Below are positions 1 through 8,676 of a DNA stretch of 64,000 bases, piece after piece (within the stretch, counting starts at the first letter, position 1; each line of letters opens with the position of its first letter). The DNA is from Halomonas sp. UBA3074 (lineage in GTDB: Bacteria; Pseudomonadota; Gammaproteobacteria; Pseudomonadales; Halomonadaceae). The translations under genes were made by a program, and so were the position numbers. A model generated the notes under the pieces. That model was given only the letters and a program-made list of their open reading frames with translations. It did no database searches and was not told the origin of the DNA. The stretch lies in contig NZ_DFBS01000045.1 of assembly GCF_002366715.1 (NCBI RefSeq), positions 372,001-436,000 on the forward strand. Direction: 5' to 3'.

Positions 1-384
1 TTGGCGTTTGCGCGGCAGCGCCTATCTGAACAGTCGCCGGTACTGATTTATGCATCGTCCGATCCTGACGGGGTGAGTGCCGCCCAGCAAGCCTTAGGGG
101 TAGAACGTGCCGGCGCGCTGGTGGAAGAGGCGCTAAGCCAATTAGCGGTCACGCTGGTGAACGAAGGCTCAGGGCGATTACTGGTCGCCGGGGGAGAAAC
201 CTCCGGTGCAGTAGTCTCGGCGCTGGGCATTAACACACTGCGTATCGGCGAGCAGATCGACCCCGGCGTGCCCTGGACCCAAGCCCTGCTGGCGGGACGT
301 GAGGCACCGCTATCGCTGGCGTTGAAATCCGGCAATTTCGGTGGCGTCGATTTCTTTACCCGGGCATTCGAGGTGCTGGCATGA
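1..384 (+). CDS. otnK: 3-oxo-tetronate kinase OtnK, C-terminal part (DUF1537)
   Basis: Only the last ~127 residues are in the window; the true start lies upstream of base 1. The visible part carries the nucleotide-binding C-terminal signature of the DUF1537 (OtnK/DtnK) kinase family: VAGGETSGAVVSALG, then IDPGVPW, and a closing LKSGNFGGVDFF. In the known pathway OtnK phosphorylates 3-oxo-tetronate at O4 with ATP in the cytoplasm. Its stop overlaps the otnC start by four bases (ATGA), indicating translational coupling. The neighbours otnC, otnI and denD support OtnK rather than the D-threonate kinase DtnK, which usually sits with a pdxA2 gene. Confidence 0.85.
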   Translation: MAFARQRLSEQSPVLIYASSDPDGVSAAQQALGVERAGALVEEALSQLAVTLVNEGSGRLLVAGGETSGAVVSALGINTLRIGEQIDPGVPWTQALLAGREAPLSLALKSGNFGGVDFFTRAFEVLA

Positions 385-1040
385 GTATTCACTTGCATCG
401 CCATCCCCAGAACAGCTTGCGGGAGCAGATCAGCACCCTGGGCAAATCGTTGTTTGATCGCGGCCTGACCATGGGCTCCAGCGGCAATATCAGCGTGCGG
501 CTGGACGACGGCGGCTGGCTGATGACACCGACCAACGCCTGCTTGGGAAGGTTAGATCCGGCGCGCATTTCCCATTTGGATAACAACGGCCAACTGCTGA
601 GTGGCGATAAGCCCACCAAAGAGCAGTTTCTACATATGACGATGTACGAAGAGCGCCCGCAGTCCGGCGCTATCGTCCATCTTCACTCCACCCATTCGGT
701 GGCGGTATCCTGCTTGCCGGAAGTCGATCCCTGCGACTGCATTCCGCCGCTGACCGCCTATTACGTGATGCGGGTGGGCAAGCTGCCGCTGGTGCCCTAC
801 CACATGCCAGGTGACCCTAAACTGGGTGATGCCGTGCGTGGCTTAGCGGGAAAGCATAGCGCGGTGCTGCTGGCCAACCATGGCCCGGTGGTGGCGGGGA
901 AAAACCTTGAAGCGGCGGTCTACGCCACTGAAGAGTTGGAAGAGACCGCCAAGCTCTATCTGCTACTGCGAGGTGAGAACCCTCGGGGGTTAACGCCGGA
1001 GCAGGTAGCCGAGTTAGAAGCGCGCTTTCCACGGGATTAA
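381..1040 (+). CDS. otnC: 3-oxo-tetronate 4-phosphate decarboxylase (class II aldolase family)
   Basis: This 219-residue protein belongs to the AraD/FucA class II aldolase fold. Zinc-ligand motifs are visible as HLHS (His100, His102) and ANHG (His167), and the substrate-phosphate loop GSSGNIS lies at 32-38. In the OtnK/OtnC pathway it converts 3-oxo-tetronate 4-phosphate to dihydroxyacetone phosphate and CO2. The ATGA overlap with otnK fixes the start. A generic ribulose-phosphate epimerase or fuculose aldolase is possible from sequence alone, but the four-gene context makes OtnC the better call. Confidence 0.85.
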   Translation: MSIHLHRHPQNSLREQISTLGKSLFDRGLTMGSSGNISVRLDDGGWLMTPTNACLGRLDPARISHLDNNGQLLSGDKPTKEQFLHMTMYEERPQSGAIVHLHSTHSVAVSCLPEVDPCDCIPPLTAYYVMRVGKLPLVPYHMPGDPKLGDAVRGLAGKHSAVLLANHGPVVAGKNLEAAVYATEELEETAKLYLLLRGENPRGLTPEQVAELEARFPRD

Positions 1041-1080
1041 CTACAAATTTAATAGCGTACTTAACAACAAGAGCACCCCG

Positions 1081-1878
1081 ATGATTCGATTAGCCGCCAA
1101 CCTCAGCATGCTGTTTAACGAACACGCCTTTATCGATCGCTTTGCGGCCGCTGCGGACGCGGGCTTTAAAGGTGTCGAATATCTATTTCCCTATGCGTTT
1201 TCTCCGGAAGAGTTGCGCCATGCGCTGCGGGAAACGCAGTTGGAACAGGTGCTGTTCAACCTGCCGCCGGGAGATTGGGATGGCGGGGAACGAGGGCTGG
1301 CGAGTCTGCCAGGCCGAGAAGGGGAGTTTCGTGACTCGGTGGTAGAGGCTCTGCGTTATGCCGAGGCGCTCAACTGCCCCCGCGTGCATGCCATGGCGGG
1401 CCTGTTACCTGAAGGTGCCGATGCCGCGACGAAAGCTGACCACCAGGCGACCTATATTCGCAATTTGCGCTTTGCGGCGAGTGAGGCGGCGAAAGTTGGC
1501 CGAGAAGTACTCATCGAACCCATTAATACCCGCGATATGCCGGGATTTTTTCTATCGCGCCAAGCGCAAGCCATGGCCGTGCTGGAAGAAGTCGGGGCGG
1601 AAAACCTCAAACTACAATTTGATCTCTACCACTGCCAGATCATGGATGGCGATTTGATTCGCCACCTTGAACGCCAGTTCAGCGCCATCGGCCATATCCA
1701 AATCGCGGGGGTGCCTGAGCGTCACGAGCCGAATGTCGGAGAAGTGCACTACCCCGCCATTTTTGAGCGGTTAAGTGCGCTGGATTACACCGGTTGGATC
1801 GGCTGTGAGTATCGGCCCAAGGAAGAAACCCGAGCGGGGCTAGGATGGGGCGAAGCTTGGGGGCTAACCACTCATTGA
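1081..1878 (+). CDS. otnI: 2-oxo-tetronate isomerase (hydroxypyruvate isomerase family)
   Basis: This 265-residue TIM-barrel protein is of the Hyi/OtnI type (AP endonuclease 2 superfamily). The N-terminus LAANLSMLFNE and the metal-site segments LIEPINTRD and FDLYHCQIMDGD are typical. It should interconvert 2-oxo- and 3-oxo-tetronate, linking the DenD and LtnD products to the OtnK kinase. It starts 40 bp after otnC in the same operon. The Shine-Dalgarno site is weak (AAGAGC). Hydroxypyruvate isomerase is the alternative function; the operon argues for OtnI. Confidence 0.85.
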   Translation: MIRLAANLSMLFNEHAFIDRFAAAADAGFKGVEYLFPYAFSPEELRHALRETQLEQVLFNLPPGDWDGGERGLASLPGREGEFRDSVVEALRYAEALNCPRVHAMAGLLPEGADAATKADHQATYIRNLRFAASEAAKVGREVLIEPINTRDMPGFFLSRQAQAMAVLEEVGAENLKLQFDLYHCQIMDGDLIRHLERQFSAIGHIQIAGVPERHEPNVGEVHYPAIFERLSALDYTGWIGCEYRPKEETRAGLGWGEAWGLTTH

Positions 1879-1944
1879 TATCCGTCAGCTCAAATAAAAA
1901 CGAGAAAAACGCAAACAATAACAACAGTGCATAGGAGCAAAACG

Positions 1945-2907
1945 ATGCATATCGCCATTACCGGTGCGGCAGGCTTTCTAGGCCAGCGGTTAGTGCAACA
2001 GCTGCTGACTAGAGGTGAGCTTCGCCAGCAGCCGATTACGCGGCTAACGCTGATTGATCAGATAGAAGCACCGTTGCCTGATGCGGGAAACATCGCCGTC
2101 ACATCAAAGGCGCTGGATATTACCGAGTCCGGTGCACTGGATAGCGTACTGGAGCAACGCCCTGATGTTATCTATCACCTGGCGGCGGTCGTGAGCTCTG
2201 CCGCAGAAGCCGATTTGGAACTCGGTATGCGGGTTAATTTCGATGCCACCCGGGCGCTGTTGGAAGGCTGCCTGGAGCAGTCACTGACCGATACTCGCTT
2301 GATTATGGCCAGCTCCGTGGCGGCCTACGGTGGTGAGCTGCCGGAAGTGCTGGATGATATGACGGCACTCCACCCGCAGAACTCCTACGGCGCCCAAAAG
2401 GCCATGTGTGAGCTGCTCATCAACGATTACAGCCGCCGTGGGCTTATCGATGGTTTAGTGCTGCGGCTACCGACCATTGTGATTCGTCCTGGCCGACCGA
2501 ACGCCGCCGCCTCCAGCTTTGCTTCCAGCCTCCTGCGTGAGCCGCTCAATGGCGAAGAAGCGGTTTGCCCGGTGCCCGTTGAACTGCCGATGTTTGTAAT
2601 GTCGCCCGGCAAGGTGGTGGATGCGCTAATTCATGGCGCTGAGGTTTCGAGCGGAGCGCTGGCGCCTTTTCGAGCCTTTATGCTGCCGGGCATCACCGTC
2701 ACGGTGGCCCAAATGCTGAAAGCGCTGGGCGACGTCGCGGGAGAAAAAGCGCTTTCACTGGTACGCCATGAACCCGACCCACGCATTGAAGCCATTGTGG
2801 CGAGCTGGCCCGCCCGTTTTGAAACCACGAAAGCCAAGCAGCTTGGCTTTGTTGGCGATGACAACTTTAAGCAGATTATTGATGCGTTCGTTACTGAATC
2901 GAAGTGA
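1945..2907 (+). CDS. denD: D-erythronate dehydrogenase (NAD-dependent SDR/epimerase family)
   Basis: This extended short-chain dehydrogenase has a Rossmann motif (GAAGFLGQ, residues ~8-15) and the catalytic YGAQK (YxxxK) after the serine-rich segment MASSVAAYGGE. A GTG 18 bp upstream is in frame, but AGGAG at 1933-1937 is correctly spaced for the ATG at 1945, giving 320 residues. DenD oxidises D-erythronate to 2-oxo-tetronate, feeding OtnI, OtnK and OtnC. A UDP-sugar epimerase is the fold-level alternative and is made unlikely by the neighbours. Confidence 0.8.
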   Translation: MHIAITGAAGFLGQRLVQQLLTRGELRQQPITRLTLIDQIEAPLPDAGNIAVTSKALDITESGALDSVLEQRPDVIYHLAAVVSSAAEADLELGMRVNFDATRALLEGCLEQSLTDTRLIMASSVAAYGGELPEVLDDMTALHPQNSYGAQKAMCELLINDYSRRGLIDGLVLRLPTIVIRPGRPNAAASSFASSLLREPLNGEEAVCPVPVELPMFVMSPGKVVDALIHGAEVSSGALAPFRAFMLPGITVTVAQMLKALGDVAGEKALSLVRHEPDPRIEAIVASWPARFETTKAKQLGFVGDDNFKQIIDAFVTESK

Positions 2908-3011
2908 GTTTCTGCCCTGCCGTAAGCGGTAGGAAACTGCCTGGGCGACCCCCGCAGGCGGGTAAGTTGCCCCAACGACCACCCTCACAACAATATAAAG
3001 AGGGCACGACA

Positions 3012-4025
3012 ATGACGAAGCAACACATGACTCCAACGCTCAAGCGCCATGTTTTGGTGGCCGCGATTAGCGGTATCGCCACGGCAGGTATCGCACTTCA
3101 AGCCCACGCGGCGACGGAAGTAAACTTGGGCCATACACTCTCCTCGACTTCGCACTACTCGGTAGGTGCTGATGCGTTTAAAGAGACGCTGGAGCGATTA
3201 TCCGATGGCGAGTTCACGGTTACCGAGCACACTTCTGGGTCGCTGGGCGGCGAACGGGAGATGATCGAAGGCCTGCAGATCGGCACGGTCGACGTGGTGA
3301 TTACCTCCACTGGTCCGCTGGGTAACTTTGTGCCGGAAAGCTATGTGCTCGACCTGCCGTTCCTGTTTGAAAACTACGACCAGGCTCGCTGCGTGTTGGA
3401 TAGCGAACTGGGCGATGAGCTGTTGGAAAAAATGGGCGAGCATGACTTGGTGGGTTTGGCGTGGTCTGAAAATGGTTTTCGCCACCTAACCAATAGCCAG
3501 CGCGAGATCGCCACACCCGCGGATGCCGAGGGCTTGCGCGTACGCACCATGGAGAACGCGGTACACCAGGAGGCGTTCCGTCAGATGGGCGCACGCCCAA
3601 CGCCAATGGCCTTTCCTGAGCTGTTCACCGCGCTTCAGCAGGGCACCGTCGATGGTCAGGAAAACCCGATTACCGTCATCGTCGCCACCAACTTCTGGGA
3701 AGTGCAGGACTACCTCTCGCTCACCGGGCATGTCTATTCACCGGCCATCGTGCTGGGGTCGCCCATTCTGCTGGACGGTTTGAGTGATGAGGAGCGGGGT
3801 TGGTTTATGGAGGCCGCTGCGGCCTCTGCACAGGCCACCCGGGAAGAAGTTTCGCGCCTAGAGCGTGAAGGGGTAGCGCTGCTGGAAGAGAATGGCATGA
3901 CGGTAAAAACCGATATCGATATCGCCCCCTTCCAGGAAGCGGTACAGCCTGCCTATGAGATATTTACCTCGGAATACGGCACTGAAATGCTTGAGCGCGT
4001 TCAGGAAACAGCCAGCGGTTGTTAA
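3012..4025 (+). CDS. dctP: TRAP transporter periplasmic solute-binding protein DctP
   Basis: The 337-residue precursor has a clear signal peptide (hydrophobic core VLVAAISGIATAGIAL, AHA cleavage near residue 33). A DctP-family mature domain follows, with RTMENAVHQEAFRQMGA and the P-x-A-F-P-E-L-F-T-A-L-Q segment that lies near the carboxylate-binding Arg. The reading frame is open from 2904, but the ATG at 3012 with AAAGAGGG upstream gives the signal peptide. It presumably captures a sugar acid (threonate, erythronate or a precursor) for the DctQM permease; the substrate is inferred only from the operon. Confidence 0.9.
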   Translation: MTKQHMTPTLKRHVLVAAISGIATAGIALQAHAATEVNLGHTLSSTSHYSVGADAFKETLERLSDGEFTVTEHTSGSLGGEREMIEGLQIGTVDVVITSTGPLGNFVPESYVLDLPFLFENYDQARCVLDSELGDELLEKMGEHDLVGLAWSENGFRHLTNSQREIATPADAEGLRVRTMENAVHQEAFRQMGARPTPMAFPELFTALQQGTVDGQENPITVIVATNFWEVQDYLSLTGHVYSPAIVLGSPILLDGLSDEERGWFMEAAAASAQATREEVSRLEREGVALLEENGMTVKTDIDIAPFQEAVQPAYEIFTSEYGTEMLERVQETASGC

Positions 4026-4053
4026 GTAACCCTGACAAGCGCTTCCCTACCTC

Positions 4054-4075
4054 GGCCTCCGGCATCTCGGAGGCC
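4054..4075 (+). promoter_or_regulatory. Intercistronic stem-loop between dctP and dctQ
   Basis: GGCCTCC (4054-4060) and GGAGGCC (4069-4075) form a perfect 7-bp GC-rich stem with an 8-nt loop, followed by GCTTTGGC. It lies between the abundant binding-protein gene and the membrane genes. Such hairpins commonly stabilise the upstream mRNA or partially attenuate downstream expression. The U tract is too poor for a full terminator. Confidence 0.55.
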
Positions 4076-4096
4076 GCTTTGGCATGGTGACTTCTT

Positions 4097-4660
4097 ATGC
4101 TAGCGGTCTTTCTTCGTTTTGAGCACCAGTTAACCCGGCTCGCGATGCTGCTTGCCGTGGCGATGCTGGCGATCTCGGTGACGCTCAGTTTTTATCAGGT
4201 ACTCACCCGTTTCGTCTTCAACGCGCCTTCGACCTGGACGGAAGTGGCCTCCCGTGCGGCGATGATCTGGTGTGTGTTTCTGGCCGCTGCCGCCACCTTC
4301 AGGGGTGGTTATATGATGGCGGTAGAGGTCGTTTATAAGCTAGTACCCACGCGCTTTCTGAGACTATTGGAAGTCGCCATTGTGGTGTGCTGCCTGCTGG
4401 TGTTGGTGGTGCTAATTCACTATGGCATTCAAATGACCATGCGGGTGAGCAATCAAACCATGTCAGGAATGAACATCTCGATGGCGTGGGCGTATGCGGC
4501 GATCCCTACGGGGTCCTGTTTTGCCATTGTCGCCGTGGTGGCGAGGCTGCTCGCACAGCTTACTGGCCGGGAAAAGGTAGGCCCTGAAAATAGCGAGATC
4601 ACGCCGGAGGCTGAAGCATCCCAGGATGCACCGCGACCAGAGCGGGAGGTACAGCCATGA
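4097..4660 (+). CDS. dctQ: TRAP transporter small permease DctQ
   Basis: This 187-residue protein has four hydrophobic segments (about 13-33, 51-68, 92-113 and 129-150) and the DctQ-typical RFVFNAPSTWTEVASR between the first two. A charged cytoplasmic tail follows. It partners with DctM (overlapping ATGA junction) and DctP to form a sodium-driven tripartite importer in the inner membrane. Confidence 0.88.
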   Translation: MLAVFLRFEHQLTRLAMLLAVAMLAISVTLSFYQVLTRFVFNAPSTWTEVASRAAMIWCVFLAAAATFRGGYMMAVEVVYKLVPTRFLRLLEVAIVVCCLLVLVVLIHYGIQMTMRVSNQTMSGMNISMAWAYAAIPTGSCFAIVAVVARLLAQLTGREKVGPENSEITPEAEASQDAPRPEREVQP

Positions 4661-5934
4661 ACATGGTTATAGGCCTGTCGCTGATCATTCTGTTTACCTT
4701 CGGGGTGCCGATTGCGATTTCGATTATCCTGGCCTCGATTATCGGCATTGAATTCTTCACGCGCCTGCCACTGCTGCTGGTGCCCCAGCAGATGTTTATC
4801 GGTATCGATAAATTTCCGCTAATGGCGATTCCTTTTTTTATCCTCGCCGGCAACTTGATGGCGGCGGGGGGCATCTCCCAGCGCCTGGTGGACTTGGCAA
4901 AATCGATCGTTGGCCGGGTGCAGGGCGGGCTGGCAATGTCCTGCGTACTGACCTGCATGATGTTTGCGGCGGTGTCCGGTTCCAGCGTGGCAACGACCTT
5001 TGCGATCGGGGCTATCTTGATTCCCGCCATGGTCAAGCATGGTTATCCCAAGCCGCTGGCTGCCTCCATACAGGCCTCATCAGCAGAGCTTGGGGTGCTG
5101 ATCCCGCCCTCGATTCCCTTGATCCTTTACGGCGTGAGTACCGATACCTCTATCGGGCAGCTTTTTTTAGCGGGCATCGGCCCCGGCATATTGATTGGCA
5201 GCGCGCTGATTCTCTTTCTCTACCTGTTCTGCAAAGTGCGGGGCTACGGAAAAGACGACTATAAAGACAGCACCGGTTTTATGGTCTCGGTGAAGCGTGC
5301 CTGGGTCGCGATGCTGATGCCGGTGGTCGTGATTGGCGGTATCTACGGTGGGGTATTTACCCCGACGGAAGCCTCCGCCGTGGCCGTGTTTTTTGCGCTG
5401 ATCGTGGGTGGTTTCTACTACCGGGAACTGAAGGTCGACGACCTCTGGTCGATTATGCGCCAGAGCGTCGTCTCTACCGCTGCCGTCATGCTGATCATTG
5501 CCGCCGCCTCGCTCTTCAGCTTTCTGCTCAGCCGTACGGGGCTGCCTGCGCAAATTGCCACTCTGGTCACCAATACCATCAACGACCCGCTGATGTTTCT
5601 GCTGGTGGTCAATGCCTTGCTGTTGGTTGTTGGCATGTTTATCGAAACCTCCGCCGCTATTTTAGTGCTGGCACCGATCTTGACGCCGATCGCTATTCAG
5701 TTCGGTATTCACCCGGTGCATTTTGGCCTGGTCATGGTGGTTAACCTGGCCCTTGGCATGATCACCCCGCCGTTGGGCGTGAACCTGTTTGCTGCTTGTG
5801 CAGTGGCCAAAATATCGATCGATCAGATGCTGCCCTGGCTGGTGCGCTTTGTGCTGGTGGTGCTGGCCTGCCTGATGGCAATTACCTATATGCCGTGGAT
5901 CTCCATGGGGCTGGTGAACATCTTCTACGGTTAA
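4657..5934 (+). CDS. dctM: TRAP transporter large permease DctM
   Basis: This 425-residue, highly hydrophobic protein has about 12 predicted membrane segments and DctM hallmarks: PFFILAGNLMAAGGIS, the SGSSVATTFAIG loop, GVLIPPSIPLILYG and the second-repeat MITPPLGVNLFA. The length matches the family. The start overlaps the dctQ stop (ATGA), with GGGAGG just upstream. It is the transport channel of the tetronate-operon TRAP system. Confidence 0.92.
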   Translation: MNMVIGLSLIILFTFGVPIAISIILASIIGIEFFTRLPLLLVPQQMFIGIDKFPLMAIPFFILAGNLMAAGGISQRLVDLAKSIVGRVQGGLAMSCVLTCMMFAAVSGSSVATTFAIGAILIPAMVKHGYPKPLAASIQASSAELGVLIPPSIPLILYGVSTDTSIGQLFLAGIGPGILIGSALILFLYLFCKVRGYGKDDYKDSTGFMVSVKRAWVAMLMPVVVIGGIYGGVFTPTEASAVAVFFALIVGGFYYRELKVDDLWSIMRQSVVSTAAVMLIIAAASLFSFLLSRTGLPAQIATLVTNTINDPLMFLLVVNALLLVVGMFIETSAAILVLAPILTPIAIQFGIHPVHFGLVMVVNLALGMITPPLGVNLFAACAVAKISIDQMLPWLVRFVLVVLACLMAITYMPWISMGLVNIFYG

Positions 5935-5979
5935 GCAACGTGCGTTTTCGATTAAAAAACACAATAAAAGGAGTGCCGT

Positions 5980-7440
5980 ATGTCTCAAGTATTAACGTTG
6001 CCACCGCAGCAGGCGCTGATTGGTGGAGAGTGGGTAAATACCGCCGCTACGCTTCAGGTAGAAGCCCCCGCCACAGGAGAGCCGCTGGCGCGCATTGCGC
6101 GAAGCCAAGGGGAAGAGGTCAATGCAGCGGTACAGGCAGCGCGGCTGGCCTTTTCCGGCCAATTAGGCGAGTGGGCTTGCTGGCCTGCCCGGCAGCGCAG
6201 CGAATGGCTACTGCGCTTTGCCGATGTGATCGAAACACACCATGAACCGCTAGCACAGCTCGAGTGTGCCGATACCGGCAAGCCCATGACCCAGGCCAAG
6301 GGCGATATATCCGCCTGCGCCCGCTATTTCCGCTTTTATGGTGGGGCGGCGGACAAGCTGCACGGTGAAACTATTCCGTTTGAAAACGACTTTGCCGTCA
6401 TGACCCTGCGCGAGCCCTACGGTGTGTGTGCCCAGATCATTCCCTGGAACTACCCCTCTCAAATTTTCGGACGCTGTGTGGCGGCTGCCTTGGCGGCGGG
6501 CAATACCATCGTGCTCAAGCCCGCCGAAGATGCCTGCCTGAGCGTGCTGCGCCTGGCGGAGCTGGCGGTACATCACGGCTTGCCCGCTGGTGCGCTCAAT
6601 GTGGTGCCGGGGCTAGGGGCTGAAGCGGGCGCGGCGCTGGCTGCCCATCCCCAGATTGACCACCTATCCTTTACCGGCTCACCTGAAACCGGCACGCATG
6701 TGGCCCAGGCCGCAGCGCAACACCACGTGCCCGTGACGCTGGAGCTGGGCGGTAAGTCTCCCCAACTCGTGTTTGCCGATGCGGATCTGGAAAAAGCGCT
6801 GCCTGCCGTGGTGCGCGGGATTATCCAGAATGCCGGCCAGACCTGTTCGGCGGGAAGCCGCCTGCTGGTACAGCGTGAAATCGCCGATAGTGTGGTGGCC
6901 AATCTGTGTGAGCGCTTTGCTGCTTTGCGCTGTGATGCTGGCGAAGCCGATGCCGACTGTGGCCCGCTGATCAATGCGCGTCAAAAAGCCAAGCTGGACG
7001 AACGTTTGTCGGCGGCCAACGCCGATGGCATTCGCGTTGCGGCTAGAGGAGAGCTAGCGTCGGGCGCACCGTCTGGAGGCCACTTTGTGCTACCGCAACT
7101 ATTGACCGATATTCCCCAAGGGCATGAGGTGCTGCGCGAAGAGCTCTTTGGCCCTGTGCTGGTAGTGCAGGTATTCGAGGATGAAGCAGAAGCGTTAGCA
7201 CTTGCTAATGCCACTGATTTTGGCCTATGTGCTGGTATTTGGACCCGCGACGGTGGACGACAGCTGCGTTTGGCAAAAGGGATCCGCAGTGGCCAGGTGT
7301 TTATCAATAATTACGGCGCCGCCGGTGGTGTCGAGCTACCCTTTGGTGGCGTTGGACGTTCAGGACACGGCCGGGAAAAAGGCTTTGAAGGGCTGCGGAG
7401 CTACACACGTATCAAGACAGTGGCTATTAAGCATGACTAG
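5980..7440 (+). CDS. NAD(P)-dependent aldehyde dehydrogenase of the tetronate operon
   Basis: This 486-residue ALDH-superfamily enzyme has Glu255 in LELGGK and catalytic Cys289 in GQTCSAGSR, with the cofactor segment PWNYP and FTGSPETG. It is most like the betaine/aminobutyraldehyde dehydrogenase branch by eye. It has a good AAGGAG site. Lying between the TRAP transporter and an LtnD-like dehydrogenase, it may oxidise a sugar aldehyde (a tetrose, for example) to its acid before entry into the pathway. The substrate is not established by sequence. Confidence 0.85.
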   Translation: MSQVLTLPPQQALIGGEWVNTAATLQVEAPATGEPLARIARSQGEEVNAAVQAARLAFSGQLGEWACWPARQRSEWLLRFADVIETHHEPLAQLECADTGKPMTQAKGDISACARYFRFYGGAADKLHGETIPFENDFAVMTLREPYGVCAQIIPWNYPSQIFGRCVAAALAAGNTIVLKPAEDACLSVLRLAELAVHHGLPAGALNVVPGLGAEAGAALAAHPQIDHLSFTGSPETGTHVAQAAAQHHVPVTLELGGKSPQLVFADADLEKALPAVVRGIIQNAGQTCSAGSRLLVQREIADSVVANLCERFAALRCDAGEADADCGPLINARQKAKLDERLSAANADGIRVAARGELASGAPSGGHFVLPQLLTDIPQGHEVLREELFGPVLVVQVFEDEAEALALANATDFGLCAGIWTRDGGRQLRLAKGIRSGQVFINNYGAAGGVELPFGGVGRSGHGREKGFEGLRSYTRIKTVAIKHD

Positions 7441-7484
7441 CTAGTTTCAAGAGCGGAGCTATTTACAGCAAGGGAGTTATTACA

Positions 7485-8360
7485 ATGACAACAGTTCGCC
7501 AAGTAGGCATCGTCGGGGTGGGTTTGATGGGGCATGGCATCGCCAGCAGCCTGCTGCGTGCAGGCCATCAGGTCAGCTTTCTTGAACACCCAGGTAATCA
7601 ACCGGTGGAAGACCTGCTTGCGGCCGGTGCTACCGCGCTGAGTACCGGTAGCGAAGTGGCAAACAGCGCTGACGTGGTGATTCTATGTGTCACGGGGTCG
7701 CCCCAAGTAGAAGCCGTACTGTTTGAGCCTGACGGCGTAATGGAAGGGCTGAAGGTAGGCAGTGTCATTGTGGACTGCTCGACTGCTTTACCCAGTTCGA
7801 CTGAGAGAGTCGCTGCAAAGGTCGCGGATGCAGGTGGCCGCTTTATGGATGCCGCCATGACGCGCACGCCGAAAGAGGCCGCAGAAGGGCGGCTCAACTT
7901 GATTGTCGGTGCGCCCAAGGCGCTGTTCGATGAAACGTTACCGCTGCTGGAGGGGTTTGCCGAAAATATTGCCCACGCCGGCGATGTAGGCGCAGGGCAC
8001 ACGCTCAAGTTGCTGCATAATTTTGTTTCGCTTGGGTTTTCTGCAGTATTGGCAGAGGCCACGGCGGCTTCACGTAAAGCGGGTATCAGCGATACAGCGC
8101 TGCTGGAAGTATTGGGAGCCGGTGGCGGTGGCGGGGTGGTGCTTGAACGCTTGCGGCCTTATATTGCTGAAAACGATCCTTCGGGTTTCAAATTTACAGT
8201 GGCCAATGCCAGCAAGGATCTCGGTTACTACCACACCATGACCAATGAGCTGGGGGTGGAGCGCGGTGTTGCCGGGGCCGTCCATGCGCTTTATAGCTCC
8301 ATTGATGACACGACCTTAGCAGTGCCCGAAATGATAGGCGTGCTGGAGCAGCGAGGTTAA
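7485..8360 (+). CDS. ltnD: Beta-hydroxyacid dehydrogenase, probable L-threonate dehydrogenase LtnD
   Basis: This 291-residue protein of the 6-phosphogluconate/3-hydroxyisobutyrate dehydrogenase superfamily has the Rossmann motif GVGLMGHGIA at the N-terminus, the substrate-loop DCSTALPSSTER and the catalytic Lys in GHTLKLLHN. In tetronate operons this family member is LtnD, which oxidises L-threonate to 2-oxo-tetronate. It is the last gene before a terminator-like hairpin. Alternatives are 3-hydroxyisobutyrate dehydrogenase or 2-hydroxy-3-oxopropionate reductase; the LtnD symbol rests on context. Confidence 0.65.
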   Translation: MTTVRQVGIVGVGLMGHGIASSLLRAGHQVSFLEHPGNQPVEDLLAAGATALSTGSEVANSADVVILCVTGSPQVEAVLFEPDGVMEGLKVGSVIVDCSTALPSSTERVAAKVADAGGRFMDAAMTRTPKEAAEGRLNLIVGAPKALFDETLPLLEGFAENIAHAGDVGAGHTLKLLHNFVSLGFSAVLAEATAASRKAGISDTALLEVLGAGGGGGVVLERLRPYIAENDPSGFKFTVANASKDLGYYHTMTNELGVERGVAGAVHALYSSIDDTTLAVPEMIGVLEQRG

Positions 8361-8403
8361 TCATCGAACGGCTATTTTCGGACGCTTTGCAACTACTGCC
8401 AAG

Positions 8404-8435
8404 AATTGTGATCAGAGCGTGGTCTGATCACAGTT
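8404..8435 (+). terminator. Terminator-like hairpin after ltnD
   Basis: TGTGATCAGA (8407-8416) and TCTGATCACA (8423-8432) are perfect inverted repeats around a 6-nt loop, extended by a G-U and two A-U pairs to about 13 bp. GTTAGTTTCT follows, so it is a weak-U intrinsic terminator for the tetronate operon. The remainder to 8606 is AT-rich leader with no recognised gene. Confidence 0.55.
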
Positions 8436-8606
8436 AGTTTCTACCTAGATAGCCTGAGTTATGTTAATAAACTGTAATTAATAATAGTATTACCGTAACT
8501 TTGGTGTTAAATACGGTGTAAAATCTCGCGGTGGGAAGGGTGAGCACTCCTGTAGACGTGTCATCGGTGCTGATACCTGTCAATATGCTTGCTTTTTTGC
8601 AGGCAT

Positions 8607-8651
8607 ATGTCCGCGCGGCTATTCCACAGGGATGAGGAAATAGAACTTAGG
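8607..8651 (+). pseudogene. Possible severed N-terminus of the diguanylate cyclase gene
   Basis: A start at 8607 opens a frame reading MSARLFHRDEEIELR, which ends exactly where the IS30 terminal repeat begins at 8652. The PAS-GGDEF gene on the other side of the element lacks a convincing start and Shine-Dalgarno site. The simplest reading is one gene split by the insertion. No target-site duplication is visible to prove it, and the fragment is only 15 codons, so this is an inference. Confidence 0.35.
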
Positions 8652-8672
8652 TTCAAGGGGCCGTCGCAACAC
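8652..8672 (+). repeat. Left terminal inverted repeat of the IS30 element
   Basis: Twenty-one bases starting TTCAAGGGGCCG, paired with 10071-10091 on the opposite strand. The transposase stop codon lies five bases inside it. Confidence 0.75.
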
Positions 8673-8676
8673 TGGC

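Noticed and set aside
8583..8608. Ten-base-pair hairpin with a T6 loop before the severed GGDEF start, as a possible cyclic di-GMP riboswitch
   Set aside because: None of the conserved GEMM aptamer blocks are present; it is just a stem-loop.
8584..8634. Frame MLAFLQAYVRAAIPQG just left of the IS30 element
   Set aside because: It stops after 16 codons, lacks a ribosome-binding site and does not reach the IS boundary, unlike the frame from 8607.
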